Positions 43,225 to 55,005 are shown, counted from the stretch's first letter. The stretch is DNA of 64,000 bases from Bubalus kerabau (GCF_029407905.1 NC_073624.1:117676001-117740000), one strand, 5' to 3'. Made by a program: numbers and translations. The notes: a model not told the origin generated them from the letters alone.

Positions 43225-43664
43225 GAAGTGATGGGACCGGATGCCATGATCTTCATTTTCTGAATGTTGAGCTTTAAGCCAACTTTTTCACTCTCCACTT
43301 TCACTTTCATCAAGAGGCTCTTTAGTTCCTCTTCACTTTCTGCCATAAGGGTGGTGTCATCTGCATATCTGAGGTTATTGATATTTCTCCTGGCAATCTT
43401 GATTCCAGCTTGTTTCTTCCAGTCCAGCGTTTCTCATGATGTACTCTGCATATAAGTTAAATAAACAGGGTGACAATATACAGCCTTGATGTACTCCTTT
43501 TCCTATTTGGAACCAGTCTGTTGTTCCATGTCCAGTTCTAACTGTTGCTTCCTGACCTGCATACAGATTTCTCAAGAGGCAGATCAGGTGGTCTGGTATT
43601 CCCATCTCTTTCAGAATTGTCCACAGTTTATTGTGAGCCACAGAGTCATAGGCTTTGGCATACA
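42779..43664 (-). mobile_element. BovB LINE, 5' part
   Basis: Continues the BovB from 41555, starting at the right copy of the L1 target-site duplication and running back through the YADD-coding region to the AKAYDSVAHN motif A segment (frame 43375-43665), where it is 5'-truncated at about 43664. Motif A reads AKAYDSVAH rather than AKAFDCVDH, and frameshifts separate the pieces 43098-43346 and 43375-43665. Confidence 0.93.
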
Positions 43665-45700
43665 TTACTATTAATGGGATAAGAAAAATATCATAATTAT
43701 GGTAAAGAAGTAAAAATCAGGAAATTTAAAAATTAAGGTTACTTTGTAGATTAGGTAAATGTAAACAAACATTAAAGGACACATTTCACTTATTCAGTCT
43801 TTCAACAAATATTTAATTAAGAGATCTCTGTTGAGGTCTTTGAGGGACTCACAAACAACACTAAATTTTTTCTGTTCTGAAAAATAAGACAAGGAATGAA
43901 TAGACAGAGATCCTAAAATATTACCTCTGGTACTAGTAGAGGTGGAATGGGGATTGTAGCTCAGTTGCAAGGGCAAAATGGGTTTCCTAATACTGCATTC
44001 CACAATTAGGCAGATTTATTGGCTTTTCATGGGATTCTACCTAATGCCTGTAGACCAGGCATTAAGTAGAAGTTATGTTCCCTGTGGGTTATGTGGTTTT
44101 AGATAAATGAGAAACATTTATTTAATTTAATAGAAGGAGACCCAACCTTATATGTATACAGATGTAGGTTGCTGAATATAGTTGCAGGAGGAGGTAGAAA
44201 TTCTCTTTTGATTGTTTTCATTTCCTTTTTAGTAAAATAATATACCCAAACCTTCAAACAAAGAGATGAAAGGAGAAGACACCAGAGGAATAAAAGAAAG
44301 CAATAATAATTATTGGGAAAGTAGAGGAATATAGAGATTTGACTAGCATAGGCAACACAAAATGTGAGAGTCCTATTAATAAATTGTTTAAAAAAAAAAA
44401 AACCTCAAGTCTATGAAAGCTATGCATGAAACCAAGCATAGGTCCTAAGTGCAAATACACTCATGCATTTTAAGGTGAAAAAGAGATTACAGTAGAATTC
44501 CCTGCGAGCGCTGAGGGACATCTTAAGGATTAAAATCATAAATTGGACAGGACAGCAGAAAGTATGGTTGTATAATTTTCTTTGTTCATGATCAGCTATA
44601 AATCATTTTCCATCCTTATAATTCTCCACCCTTACACTTCTTCTGTTATCTGTATAACAGAAGTGCATAAACACAAGTCTTCCTTCACGAGTTAAATGTG
44701 CTGACAATGTATTGTTCACTCTGTGAAGCATGATGCCTTTAAGACTTTGTTCAATCAAGGGGGCATTGTTAATTCTCAGTTTTACCCATTATTGCTTTTT
44801 AAAAAGCTAGATGTTCCTAGATGCATTGGTCTGTTTCCAGTCACATCAGGTCACTTATCATCCATCTCATTGTAACATCATTTTCTGTAATGTCTTTGCA
44901 GTGGGGATTTACATTTGAGAGAGGGATGCAGTAAGTCTTTATCACTGCCAATTTCTGTTGGCAGAGTTTTCATTTGTTTATTGTTCCCACATCAGGACTG
45001 TCATGAGGACAGATGTAGCTAATTAATTTTTATCAGTTCTGATTCAATTAAAAATTCCTGGAAGCTTCTCAATGTTTATTTGAATTACCCTTTTGGAAAC
45101 CTTGCTGTTAGAAAGGTGAATATTCTTGCTAAATAGAAACAAGAATTTTATGAGTCAGACATTTCCCTGGATAAGGGAAGGTTTATATATAGAATTGATA
45201 TAAATGAGAAGGCAAAATATTACTGAATATAAATATGAGAGGGTAGGGGAGAATTTTGCTATTCTGTTTCCACTTTTAAGCTAAAATAGATGCATTTACT
45301 CATAAGCATACAAGAGCAGAATAATTTTGCTGTATCACCTTTGACAAACAGACTTCTAATTCGCTCAACTTGAGAATGACAATTCATTTAACCATGTATT
45401 AGCTTCATAGCCATATGCTTTGATAGTCCATTCATAAAGTATTAGTTGGTGTAATATTTGATGTTAGTATAAGAGGAGCAGATAGTTTTTTACTTTCAAT
45501 ATGTACTTGTGTATGTTCAATATTTATGTAATTGAAAAATCAAAAGATAACTTTAAAAGAGAAATCATATTTAATTTTACTTTTAACAAGCAGAAAGTTG
45601 TATCTACCCAAACTGTGAACTAGTCACTAAATGTGCAGACTGTATTCTGAGCCTCAAAGCAAAAGAGTGGCAAGAATTTGCTTTTTTGTGTGTGTACTGA
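43665..45700. other. Repeat-poor stretch (2 kb)
   Basis: No transposon was recognised. At 44377 an AATAAA stands 8 bases before a 14-A run (44389-44402), which might be the end of an unrecognised retrocopy on the plus strand. 44790-45130 has balanced composition with CTAATTAATTTTTATC and CAATTAAAAATTCC blocks and is a candidate conserved non-coding element. Small frames at 43794-44003 and 44254-44460 have no motif. Confidence 0.5.
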
Positions 45701-45715
45701 AGAATAATTTTTTAA

Positions 45716-46374
45716 ATATAAATTTATTTATTTTAATTGGAGGCTAATTACTCTACAGTGTTGTATTGGTTTTGCCATACATCAACATGAATCCGCCACA
45801 GGTGTACACGTGTTCCCCATCCTGAACCCCCCTCCCACCTCTCTCCCCATCCCATCCCTCTGGGTCATCCCAGTGCAGCAGCCCTGAGCATCCTGTATCC
45901 TGCATTAAACCTGGACTGGTGATTCGTTTCACATATGATATTATACATGTTTCAATGCCATTCTTCCAAATCATCCCCCCACTCCCTCTCCCACAGAGTC
46001 CAAAAGACTGTTCTATACATCTGTGTCTCTTTTGCTGTCTTGCATACAGGGTTATTGTTACCATCTTTCTAAATTCCATATATATGCGTTAGTATACTGT
46101 ATTGGTGTTTTTCTTTCTGGCTTACTTCACTCTGTATAATAGGCTCCAGTTTCATCCACCTCATTAGAACTGATTCAAATGTATTCTTTTTAATGGCTCC
46201 ATTGTGTATATGTACCACAGCTTTCTTATCCATTCATCTGCTGATGGACATCTAGGTTGCTTCCATGCCTTGGCTATTATAAACAGTGCTGCGATGAACA
46301 TTGGGGTACACGTGTCTCTTTCAATTCTGGTTTCCTCGGTGTGTATGCCCAGCAGTGGGATTGCTGGGTCGTGG
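45716..46374 (-). mobile_element. Bovine-type L1 3' end
   Basis: 5'-truncated minus-strand copy covering the 3' UTR and the last ORF2 bases. Target-site duplication AGAATAATTTTTTAA (45701-45715) and AGAATAATTTTTAA (46375-46388). It is collinear with 41590-42225 of the other L1, except that about 10 bases (GAGTAATACT) are missing near 46198. Confidence 0.95.
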
Positions 46375-46550
46375 AGAATAATTTTTAATTACTTTAAAAT
46401 AGTTTAAAAAGAGGGCCTAGTAAAGCATTATACTAAAACTATGCATTATTATAAATTCAGAATGTACTAAACTTCTCTCTTAAAGTGAAACCTTTTAATA
46501 AAGCAGCCTCATGTTACCTGTTTCTCACTGGTCAGTACATACATACTAGT

Positions 46551-46767
46551 GTGTGCTCAGTCGATCCGTCATGTCCGACTCTTTGCAACACCATGGACTG
46601 TGGGCCTTCCAGGCTCCTCTGTCCATGGAGTTTTCCAGGCGAGAATACTGGAGCAGCTTACAGTTTCCTACTCTGGGGGATCATCCTGACCAAGAGATCG
46701 AATCTGCATTTCTTGTTCCTCCTGCCTTGGCAGGCAGATTCTTTATTAGTGCCACCTGCAAAGCCCC
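46551..46767 (-). mobile_element. Bov-tA SINE
   Basis: Minus strand, 5' end at 46767, with more substitutions than most copies here (for example GGAGCAGCTTACAGTTTCC in the A-unit junction), suggesting it is older. Confidence 0.88.
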
Positions 46768-48251
46768 ACATATATGTTTACTATTTGTAAATCATGAAGA
46801 TTACAAGTTGACTTTTTTTCTGAAGAGCTTGATTCTTTTGTGGATTTCCATGTGTCTTAGCTGGTCATTTAAATCAAAGCAAAATTAGTTCAATAAGCTC
46901 TAGTCAGTGTCAGGTTGTGCTGTGTTCTCTGTACCTGAACACAGTCCCAGTTACCAATTGTCTATGAAACTTCATTAGCCCTTTTTCTCTAAGAATAATT
47001 TACTTGTATTATGTTGCTGTCTATACTTCTAAATGAAATAAGCCCTTCTACCCCTGAGTAAATTAAACACGAGTTTCAAGTCTTTTAATCTTCCACAAGT
47101 CCATGGATAACCAATCAGTGCTGAAGGTCTAAAGAATAGATGTTGCATCTGAAGAAATCAGGCTTGTTGGGCCATTAGCTTCTTTCAGAGATTCATTTTC
47201 CATGAAACACATGAGAGAAGGAACATACTATAATAGTTTTATCCTTTTAATGGACATAAACTAATCCTATAATATATGTAGAGTTGACAGTACTGAGACA
47301 ACTGATATTGTGAAAAAAGGGAACAGATTTTAAAAGAAGACTTTATTGAATTTCATTTAATTTATGAATTGCTGCCATTCCATCTGAATATGCATATGTT
47401 TCATGTTTATGTTTGCCAAAGTTTTTAGAGTCTGTGAATTCATAAAGCAATAAAAAGGGATGTTTTCAATTGTTGTATTGGTTCTCTGTGCTCGCTATCC
47501 TCATTTTCTTAGTGGTTTCAAGGACAGGGGACAGAACAGATAACTATTCAACCGATTAAAAAACACTGAAGGTCAAATTACAATCATATCCTGGACTCAT
47601 GACCTTTTCAAGTCAGCATCAATCTTATGATAAAGATTTATGATGAGCTGATTGAATAGTATGCAAGAATATTGAATATGATAAGCTTATTCACATAGTA
47701 GGTTTAATTTTGAGCAAAGTTATTAATTTGTTCCTTTTATTCAAAGAATATTGTCTTCAGGACTAAATGTAATATTTGATATGTCTTTCCCTTAGAGATT
47801 GTGACAGAAGTATGAAAGGGAGAAGGGAAGATTGACAATTATTCTTTTATTTTCCTCAACCATGAAATTTTAATTTTTTTATCATTGTTGTTCAGAGTTT
47901 TGTACAACTGATTATCATAATTATCACTCTCCCAAGGGAGAGTCTCATTCTTTAGGAATAGATGTCTGTGTTCACTTTGCCTTGAAGATATTTGTGCAAG
48001 TTGTCATCAATGAATTTTAATGTTAAGTTGAGTAAAATATATTTGAATATGTTTGCAAGGCAATGAAAAATCAACTTTATTCCCCCCTAGAGAAGTGCTA
48101 CACTGATTAAGATATTTTTACAAGTAAATTTATGTTGGCAATATAAGCATCAGTCTGTTTTCCTATTTAAACTATCAAACCTTTGTCAAGAAGATTTAAA
48201 AACCAGACCTGTTACGCTGCAGGGTAATTATACATATTGACTTTACCCTAC
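46768..48251. other. Repeat-poor intergenic stretch
   Basis: About 1.5 kb with no recognised repeat or gene. It contains short AT-rich blocks and a GGGAGAGTGAT...TCTCCC-like palindromic spot at 47924-47943 (ATCACTCTCCCAAGGGAGAG). Confidence 0.5.
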
Positions 48252-48546
48252 ATGTGTGCTGTGCTTAGTCTCTCAGTTGTGCCTGGCTGTTTGTGACCGC
48301 ACAGACTGTAGCCCACCAGGCTCCTCTGTCCATGGGGTTCTCCAGGCAAGAATACTGGAGTGGGTTGCCATGCCCTCCTCCAGGGGATCTTCCCAATCCA
48401 GATAATGAACCCAGGTCTCCTGCATGCGGGTGGATTCTTTACCATCTGAGCCACCACGGAAGCCCAAGAATACAGGAGTAGGTGACCTATCCCTTCTCCA
48501 TGGGAACTTCCAGACCCAGGAATTGAACCGGGGTCTCCTGCATTGC
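48252..48546 (-). mobile_element. Bov-tA with tandem head, left part
   Basis: A unit plus first head (48252-48465) and part of a second head (48466-48546), minus strand. It is broken at TGCATTGC by a BovB, and the rest is at 49077-49120. Confidence 0.9.
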
Positions 48547-49070
48547 TCCTTGGAAGGAAAGTTATGACCAACCTAGACAGCATATTAAAAAGCAGAGACA
48601 TTACTTTGTCAACAAAGGTCCATCTAGTCAAGGCTATGGTTTTTCCAGTGGTCATGTATAGATATGAGAGTTGGACTGTGAAGAAAGCTGAGTGCCGAAG
48701 AATTGATGCTTTTGAACTGTGGTGTTGGAGAAGACTCTTGAGAGTCCCTTGGACTGCAAGGAGAGCCAACCAGTCCATCCTAAAGGACATCAGTCCTGGG
48801 TGTTCATTGGTAGGACTGATGCTGAAGCTGAAACTCCAATCCTTTGGACACTTGATGCAAAGAGCTGACTCATTTGTAAAGACCCTGATGCTGGGAAAGG
48901 CAGCAGGAGAAGGGATGACAGAGGATGAGATGGTTGGATGGCATCACCGACTCTATGGACATGGGTTTGGGTGGACTCTGGGAGTTGGTGATGGACAGGG
49001 AGGCCTGGCATGCTGCGGTTCATGGAGTCGCAAGGAGTTGGACACGACTGAGCAACCGAACTGAACTGAA
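48547..49070 (+). mobile_element. BovB LINE, 5'-truncated, inserted in a SINE
   Basis: Starts at LGRKVMTNLD (frame 48543-49064) and runs to the 3' tail GAACTGAACTGAAC. The frame stays open for 173 codons, but the end is shifted, reading KAAGEGMTEDEMVGWHHRL instead of the arginine-rich stretch. Target-site duplication of about 10 bases, ending CATTGC, at 48541-48546 and 49077-49082. Confidence 0.93.
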
Positions 49071-49076
49071 CTTCTT

Positions 49077-49120
49077 CATTGCAGGCAGGTTGTTTAACCA
49101 GCTGAGCTACCAGGAAAGCC
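49077..49120 (-). mobile_element. Bov-tA head, right part
   Basis: CATTGCAGGCAGGTTGTTTA to CTACCAGGAAAGCC completes the second head of the SINE interrupted by BovB. Confidence 0.85.
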
Positions 49121-49320
49121 CGGTGGTAAAGAATTTGCCTGCCATTGTAGGAGACTTGCAGGAGACAAGGGTTCTATCCCTGGGTCAGAAAGATCCCCTG
49201 GAGAAGGGAATGGCTACCCACTCCAGTATTCTTGCCTGGAAAATTCCAAGGACAGAGGAACTTGGCGGGTAGCAGTCCATGGGGTTGCAAAGAGTCAGAT
49301 ATGACGGAGCGACTGAGCAT
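49121..49320 (+). mobile_element. Bov-tA SINE, head-to-head with the previous copy
   Basis: Begins CGGTGGTAAAGAATTTGCC, missing about 12 bases of the normal start, and abuts the minus-strand head with no spacer. The remainder is normal through GACGGAGCGACTGAGCATAC. Confidence 0.92.
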
Positions 49321-49459
49321 ACATACCGTATATCTAAAATAAGGACTTCAGTTGTTCCGTGTGATTTAAAGGAGAGAGGGAAATGGTCCACCTGACCTTT
49401 TATCTGCCTTTGGTTTTATCACTTAATTGCTTTCATTCTAAATAACATAGTGCATTGTT

Positions 49460-49489
49460 TTTAAATTTTGAATACCTGAGAGTTATCTG
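49460..49489 (+). mobile_element. MER5A, left part
   Basis: AATACCTGAGAGTTATCTG corresponds to the MER5A 'cacctgggaacttgtta' area. It continues after the Bov-A2 at 49745. Confidence 0.55.
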
Positions 49490-49744
49490 CTGCTGCTGCT
49501 AAGTCTTTTCAGTCGTGTCTGACTCTATGCGACCCCATAGACAGCAGCCCACCAGGCTCCCTGCCCCTGGGATTCTCCAGGCAAGAATACTGGAGTGGGT
49601 TGCCATTTCCTTCTCCAGTGCATGAAAGTGAAAAGTGAAAGTGAAGTCGCTCACTCGTGTACAACTCTTAGCAGCATACCAGCCTCCTCAGTCCATGGGA
49701 TTTTCTAGGCAAGAGTACTGGAGTGGGGTGCCGTTGCCTTCTCC
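49490..49744 (-). mobile_element. Bov-A2 SINE
   Basis: Minus strand, beginning with the complement of the AGC tail (CTGCTGCTGCTAAGTC) and ending at CCGTTGCCTTCTCC. Perfect 10-bp target-site duplication GAGTTATCTG (49480-49489 and 49747-49756, after GG). Confidence 0.95.
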
Positions 49745-49890
49745 GGGAGTTATCTGAGGAGATTGTTAAAATGCAGATTAGGCCCTAACTCCAAAATTCA
49801 GATTCTTCCAGTAATCTATGTTTCAAACAAGTGTTTCAGATGTGCCTGATACTGTTGATCTAGGAGACACACTTTGAGACACATGGTTAT
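49745..49890 (+). mobile_element. MER5A (hAT-Charlie), right part
   Basis: GAGGAGATTGTTAAAATGCAG, CAGATTCTTCCAGTAATCTATG, AAACAAGTGTTTCAGATGTG and GACACACTTTGAGAC keep the MER5A order. Non-autonomous DNA transposon. Confidence 0.75.
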
Positions 49891-50094
49891 AATGAAGTAA
49901 TGTTGGTATTTGAGGGAAATACTATAAAGTCAACATTGTTTTCCTCAATTAACTATTAACCACAATTGAGTTGAACATTTGCCATTAATCACAAAATTAA
50001 CTGACATCTCATAAGTTTGTGTCTTACAACCAAAGTGGATAGCATTTGCATATGTTTTAAAGGACACAACTTTATATTTGTCTACAACCCTTAT

Positions 50095-50314
50095 GGGCTT
50101 CCCTGATGGCCCAGGGGTTAAAGAATCCACCTGCAGTGCAGGAGACGCAGGAGACTGAGGTTTGATCCTTGGGTCATGAAGATCCCCTGGAGAAGGGAAT
50201 GGCTACCCACTCCAGTATTCTTGCCTGAAAAATCCCAGGGACAGAGGAGCCTGGTGGGCTACAGTCCATAGCGTCACAAAGAATCAGACACGACTAAGTG
50301 ACTAAGCATATACA
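50095..50314 (+). mobile_element. Bov-tA SINE
   Basis: Full length, GGGCTTCCCTGATGGC to GTGACTAAGCATATAC, with the head duplication GCAGGAGACGCAGGAGACTG also seen at 22980 and in the copy at 49121. Confidence 0.94.
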
Positions 50315-50794
50315 GTAAGGCCTTTTAGCATTCTGTTTTGTTTCTCAAAAATATCCATAAATAGTTTTATCATCAGTGAGAGAGAATTCTCCACATATTC
50401 TCACATCTTCTAAACTTTGTTTCAATAACAAAATGAAACAAAAACATAGTTTGCATTGTAGAAACTGAAGACCTTTTAATTAGAGCAACTTAATATCTGA
50501 CTCTCCACCTATTTTCTATGAGGATAAAAGTAGTGTTTTATAAATTACTTTTCAAGCAGTTTTTAAATGATTTTCAGAATTGGACTGTGTGTGCAGAAAG
50601 CTGAGATTCAAAGATTCATTTGCTAGGCCAGCCTTACTCAAATGTTATAATCCTTCAACAAATTTGATGCTTTTGCTGATAACAAGTTGCCTTTATTAAA
50701 TCAAAAGGGAGCTATCTTATTGATAACTGTTCCTAAATTGTTGCTGCAGGAAGAGCTAGAAAACCTTAAAGAATTAAAAAAAAACTCAAAGTGA
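50315..50794. other. Unannotated intergenic sequence
   Basis: Nothing recognised. Confidence 0.5.
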
Positions 50795-51145
50795 AAAGTG
50801 AAAATTGGTGAAGGTGGTTGAGAGGTACAAACTTCCAGTTTAAGAAAAAACAGGTACTAGGGATTTAATATAATTAACAATTTAATATAATTAATGATTA
50901 ATATAATTAACAGTGCTGTACAGTATATATGAAAGTTGCTAAGAGAGTAAATCCTAAGAGTTCTCATCACAAGGATACAATATGTTTTTTCTGTTTCTTT
51001 CATGTTGTGTCTAAATGAGATGATGGTATTCACTGAACTCATTGTGGTATCATTTCATGATGTATGCAAGTCAAACCATTACGCAGTACCCCGGGAAATT
51101 ATATTGTGCTGTACATCAATTAAATAAAAACTGGGGAAAACAAAA
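50795..51145 (+). mobile_element. L1 (L1MA-type) 3' UTR
   Basis: AGGTACAAACTTCCAGTTTAAG, GAAAGTTGCTAAGAGAGTAAATC, AGTTCTCATCACAAGG, CTCATTGTGGTATCATTTCATG and the final CATCAATTAAATAAAAACTGG match the L1MA 3' end in order. A triplicated TTTAATATAATTAA block at 50864-50913 is a local expansion. Confidence 0.88.
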
Positions 51146-51639
51146 GATGAAAATTGAAATAAGCCTTATAAGAACAATATTCCAGCGATTCTTCTTTAGT
51201 AGTAAGGGGATAACATTACCAACTCGATAGACTCAGTATTATAATCTATCTGGGCATTAAGGCATAGGAACTACAGATGTGATCTTTGTATCAGGCGGTG
51301 GAGTACAACAGACACTTTTTTACTGCATTCGCAAATCTTATAAAAATAATTTAAGATTATTTATAGCATTGGGCCTCAACAGCCTTTGAGTAACTTTTAG
51401 TGGTAATAAGAAGGTCATTGCGATCCTCGGGGTACCCCTCAGTGATAGGATTGGTCATGGCAAGTGGATGGTGCCTTGTCTGACCTATTTTCCTTCACCA
51501 GTGAAATGAAACATAGGAATCTTTACCACTCCGTCTATGAAGACTTGTTTGAAAATGCAACTAGAGATGTGGAGGTTTAAAGCCAAATTAATGATGATGT
51601 TGATGATAATAACAACAACAAAAATTTATTACATGGCTT
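51146..51639. other. Unannotated intergenic sequence
   Basis: No repeat or gene was recognised. There is a short (AAT/AAC)n run at 51593-51627. Confidence 0.5.
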
Positions 51640-51735
51640 ATTTGAAGCTCTAAAAGCTCTATCCCTGAAAGTAGCTATTCTTTCCTCCACTTATGGTAGA
51701 AAAACTGAGGGTCACAAAGATTAAAGACCTTGAAT
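51640..51735 (+). mobile_element. MIR fragment
   Basis: AAGCTCTATCCCTGAAAGTAG then TATGGTAGAAAAACTGAGGGTCACAAAG keeps part of the MIR core order. Confidence 0.6.
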
Positions 51736-51826
51736 TTATTTTCAGCTATTTGGAAAAGGCTTCAAAATATGCCAGTAGAAGTTACAAAGGCATTGTGGAG
51801 GGGTGTCTGTAACATGTGTTGGGGTT

Positions 51827-52092
51827 TATGAAGGCAATGGCAACCCACTCCAGTACTCTTGCCTGGAATATCCCATGGACGGAGGAACTTGGTAGGCTAC
51901 AGTCCATGGGGTTGGGAAGACTCAAACACAACTAAGCGACTTCCTTTCACTTTTCACTTTCATGCATTGGAGAAGGAAATGGCAACCCACTCCAGTGTTC
52001 TTGCCTGGAGAATCCTAGGGACGGGGGAGCCTGGTGGGCTGCCGTCTATGGGGTCGCACAGAGTCGGACACGACTGAAGCGACTTAGCAGCA
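51827..52092 (+). mobile_element. Bov-A2 SINE
   Basis: Two A units joined by CTTTTCACTTTCATGCATTGG, with a short tail (TTAGCAGCAA). The first unit is more diverged (GGGGTTGGGAAGACTCAAAC). Confidence 0.93.
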
Positions 52093-53474
52093 ATGCTATG
52101 CTCAGGAGTTTGCCTCTCATTTTGTAGTTGGATCTGTCATCTTATCTATGTTTTAATAAGACTGATATGGTGTTTGTTTGGAAGATAGATTAAGGTGAGA
52201 AAAAGATTGTTAAGAGTTACGGTAGGGGTAGAGAAGAGGACAAGGCAAAAAAGGAATTATGTGGTTGAAGAAATGGCACAGTGACCACTTTAGAGGTCGT
52301 GATGAGAGGTAAAGGAAGTCATCAAAGGCATGACTTTGAAAATTATTTTGATGTGGCTGTGGAGATGGTAGTACCATAAACATAAATAGAAGAAGAAGGT
52401 AAACAGGGGCTTTGGAGAACTGTGTATGGCAGACACATAGAGTTTCCCAAAGTAATGAGTTTGAGGATATTTAGAGACTTCTGGTAGAGATGTCAGGCTA
52501 TAGACATGAGGATTTGGAGCTCCCTAGAAGGTAGCATCCAAACCTACCTGGTTTATTAATAATAATGAAAATATTTTTAAAATCCATTCTAGTTTGTTAG
52601 AAAGTCACAAACTGGACATTTGTGCATGGAAAATTAAAACTGAAAAGAGTTTCTTCTAAGACCTTTATAGGGACTCTCCAGTAGCTGTTTTGCATTTGCG
52701 CTGCCCGCAATGGCTGATACCAGCCATGTGTGTTTACCAAGTACTTGAAACATGACTGTCGAGAGTGTTTCACATTTTATGTAATGTATTAAATTAATAA
52801 CTTATTTAGAATTTAGATATTTATAGTTTTATAATTTATATTTGTAATTTATAAATCTAGATATTTTATAAGTATTTTAATCTAGAACAGAGTGTATTAT
52901 GAACAATTTGAAGATCGCAATTCCATTTGTAATAATCCACCATCATCACTGATAAAGGAAATGGGAAAGAAGTGTCCAATTAAGTATAACATTGTTAAGT
53001 GTTGCATGTTCTTTTAACTGCACATCTCTCACTGACATTAGCGAAACATGTACGTAAAACGGTTCAATATTTTAAAATTCATAAATCATAATTTAAATCT
53101 AACTAGGTTGCATTTTTATTTTCCTGGTTTCGCTATAATTAAGATAATCTTTCAAGGCAGAGCCCAAATCAATTACTGATGAAACTGGATACTATTTTAT
53201 AGACTATTTTATAGTCATATTACGCAGTGCTCTAATAGAAAGTTATCAATTTAGAAGGATTACATAGTGAGCACTGAGAATGAATGGCAGTTTTGTGTTT
53301 AACATTAAAGTTTATATATTGCAGGACTGCAGATTAAATATATGCCTTTACTGTGTTACAGCAGAATTATACAGGCACTTAATTTTTAGTAGAATGATAA
53401 CAGAAAATAAATCACCAGGATGTACTCAATCTCTCTTCACTTTTTCCTTTTGCAATTAAAAATATATCTGTTAA
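52093..53474. other. Intergenic, with a possible hAT-like piece
   Basis: 52675-52900 has a GTAGCTGTTTTGC...CCAGCCATGTGTG...GTACTTGAAACATGACT order followed by a long AT-rich arm, which recalls a mammalian hAT-type non-autonomous element. The match is weak. The rest is unrecognised. Confidence 0.4.
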
Positions 53475-53677
53475 TGTGCTTAGTCACTCAGTCATGTCTG
53501 ACTCTTTGAGGCCCCATGGACTGTAGCTGGCCAGGCTCCTCTGTCCGGATTCTCCAGACAAGAATACTGGAGTGGGCTGCCAAGCCCTCCTCCAGGGGAT
53601 CTTCCCAACCCAGGGCCTGAAGGTGTCTCCTCCATTGGCAGGTGGGTTCTTTACCGCTAGTGCCACCTGAGAAGCCT
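53475..53677 (-). mobile_element. Bov-tA SINE
   Basis: Minus strand, 5' end at 53677. Deletions of about 7 bases near 53547 (TGTCCGGATTCTCC) and in the B box (CAGGGCCTGAAGGTG). Confidence 0.9.
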
Positions 53678-53850
53678 GTATTTATCTATCTCAATGGAAT
53701 GCTGACATAGAACATAATGATGCATCCTTAACTTATGATGCTCTTTTGTATAAAAAATTGTATATTGTCAATCTTCCAGAATTAACAAATTAAGCCCTTT
53801 GGGCTTCAATTCAAAAGATATTATATTTTCTTGCTCACTCCAGCCTTTAC

Positions 53851-53981
53851 GGAGAAGGAAATGGCAACCCACTCCAGTGTTCTTGCCTGGAGAATCCCAG
53901 GGATGGAGGAGCCTGGTGGTCTGCCGTCTATGGGGTCACACAGAGTCAGACATGACTGAAGAGACTTAGCAGCAGCATCAG
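53851..53981 (+). mobile_element. Bov-A single unit
   Basis: One A unit only (GGAGAAGGAAATGGC to TTAGCAGCAGCATCAG), with a perfect 11-bp target-site duplication CCAGCCTTTAC (53840-53850 and 53982-53992). The flanking duplication shows that it inserted as a monomer-length or 5'-truncated unit. Confidence 0.95.
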
Positions 53982-53992
53982 CCAGCCTTTAC

Positions 53993-54837
53993 ATACTGTG
54001 TCTTCATTATGGGAGTGGGGGGAGCTATTTTCTAGCTCCTGAGAGCAAGGACTTCAGTTTCAGACACATATAGGTTTGTGATTCAGCACTGTTGCTTATT
54101 AGTGGACTTAGACAAATTATTTCCTTGCAAGGTTATTTTGAGGTGCAGTGGTAATGTATGTATGTGAGTATAAATCCAGTGACAAATTTAATGTTTTCTC
54201 CATTCTCTACAATTTTTACTTTGAATTTCAGTGAATGAGAATAAGCACTTAAACTTGGAAAGTAAAGCCTGCTGAAGCTTCTACATTTTCAAAAAGTCTC
54301 TAGTCCCATCTTCTGATCTTTTTTTTTTCCTCTCTCATGTCCAATGCTGTAGAAGATTTCATTAGTTTATGTAAATTTTAATTAAATTACATTTAATTCT
54401 ATAGCATTTTATAGGTATAGATAAAGCATATATGAAACAAATATAGAATTTTCATCAGTTTTTATAAATTTTTTTGGATTATGAGTTTATAATAATAAGG
54501 AAAACTTGCAAAAACAGCTCTGTAAACTAATCCAGAGAGTACTTGGTGAGTGTACACATTTTCTGGCAGGTATGGTGGGCATGGGCATATTTGTATAGTA
54601 GGCATATAATTTATCTTCCACACCTAGAAGCTTTTGAGAATAAAATTATGACTGTTCCAGACAAACTAAGGCCTACAGTTACAAAGTGTGTTACTAGCCG
54701 TGGTGTTTGGAAACTTTGAACATCAGTTGATATGTTGTACACAAAGAACAGAACTTTTGGTTAATCTGGGCAATTAGTTAATTAGAGGTTAAGCAAGCTT
54801 CCACTGTAACTTTATACTTGTGCAGTATTTTAAAATT
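53993..54837. other. Unannotated intergenic sequence
   Basis: Nothing recognised beyond T-runs near 54321 and 54468. Confidence 0.5.
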
Positions 54838-55005
54838 TCACATTTATTGAGCTCATTTTATAGACCTGACACCAGGTGAAATACTTCCATGCATTATCTC
54901 ATTAAATTTTCAGACTTTAAGGGATAATTTATTTTTACTTACACAGATGTGGAAATTGAAACTTAGAACTTAATTTTTGTACAATTTGCTAAAAGTCCCA
55001 TTGAT
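54838..55005 (+). mobile_element. MIR SINE
   Basis: CATTTATTGAGCTCATTTTA, CATGCATTATCTCATTAAATTTTC, CACAGATGTGGAAATTGAAAC and ACAATTTGCTAAAAGTCCC follow the MIR order. Confidence 0.78.

Noticed and set aside
48248..48790. 180-codon minus-strand frame
   Set aside because: It is a join of antisense BovB with Bov-tA sequence across an insertion boundary; not protein-like.
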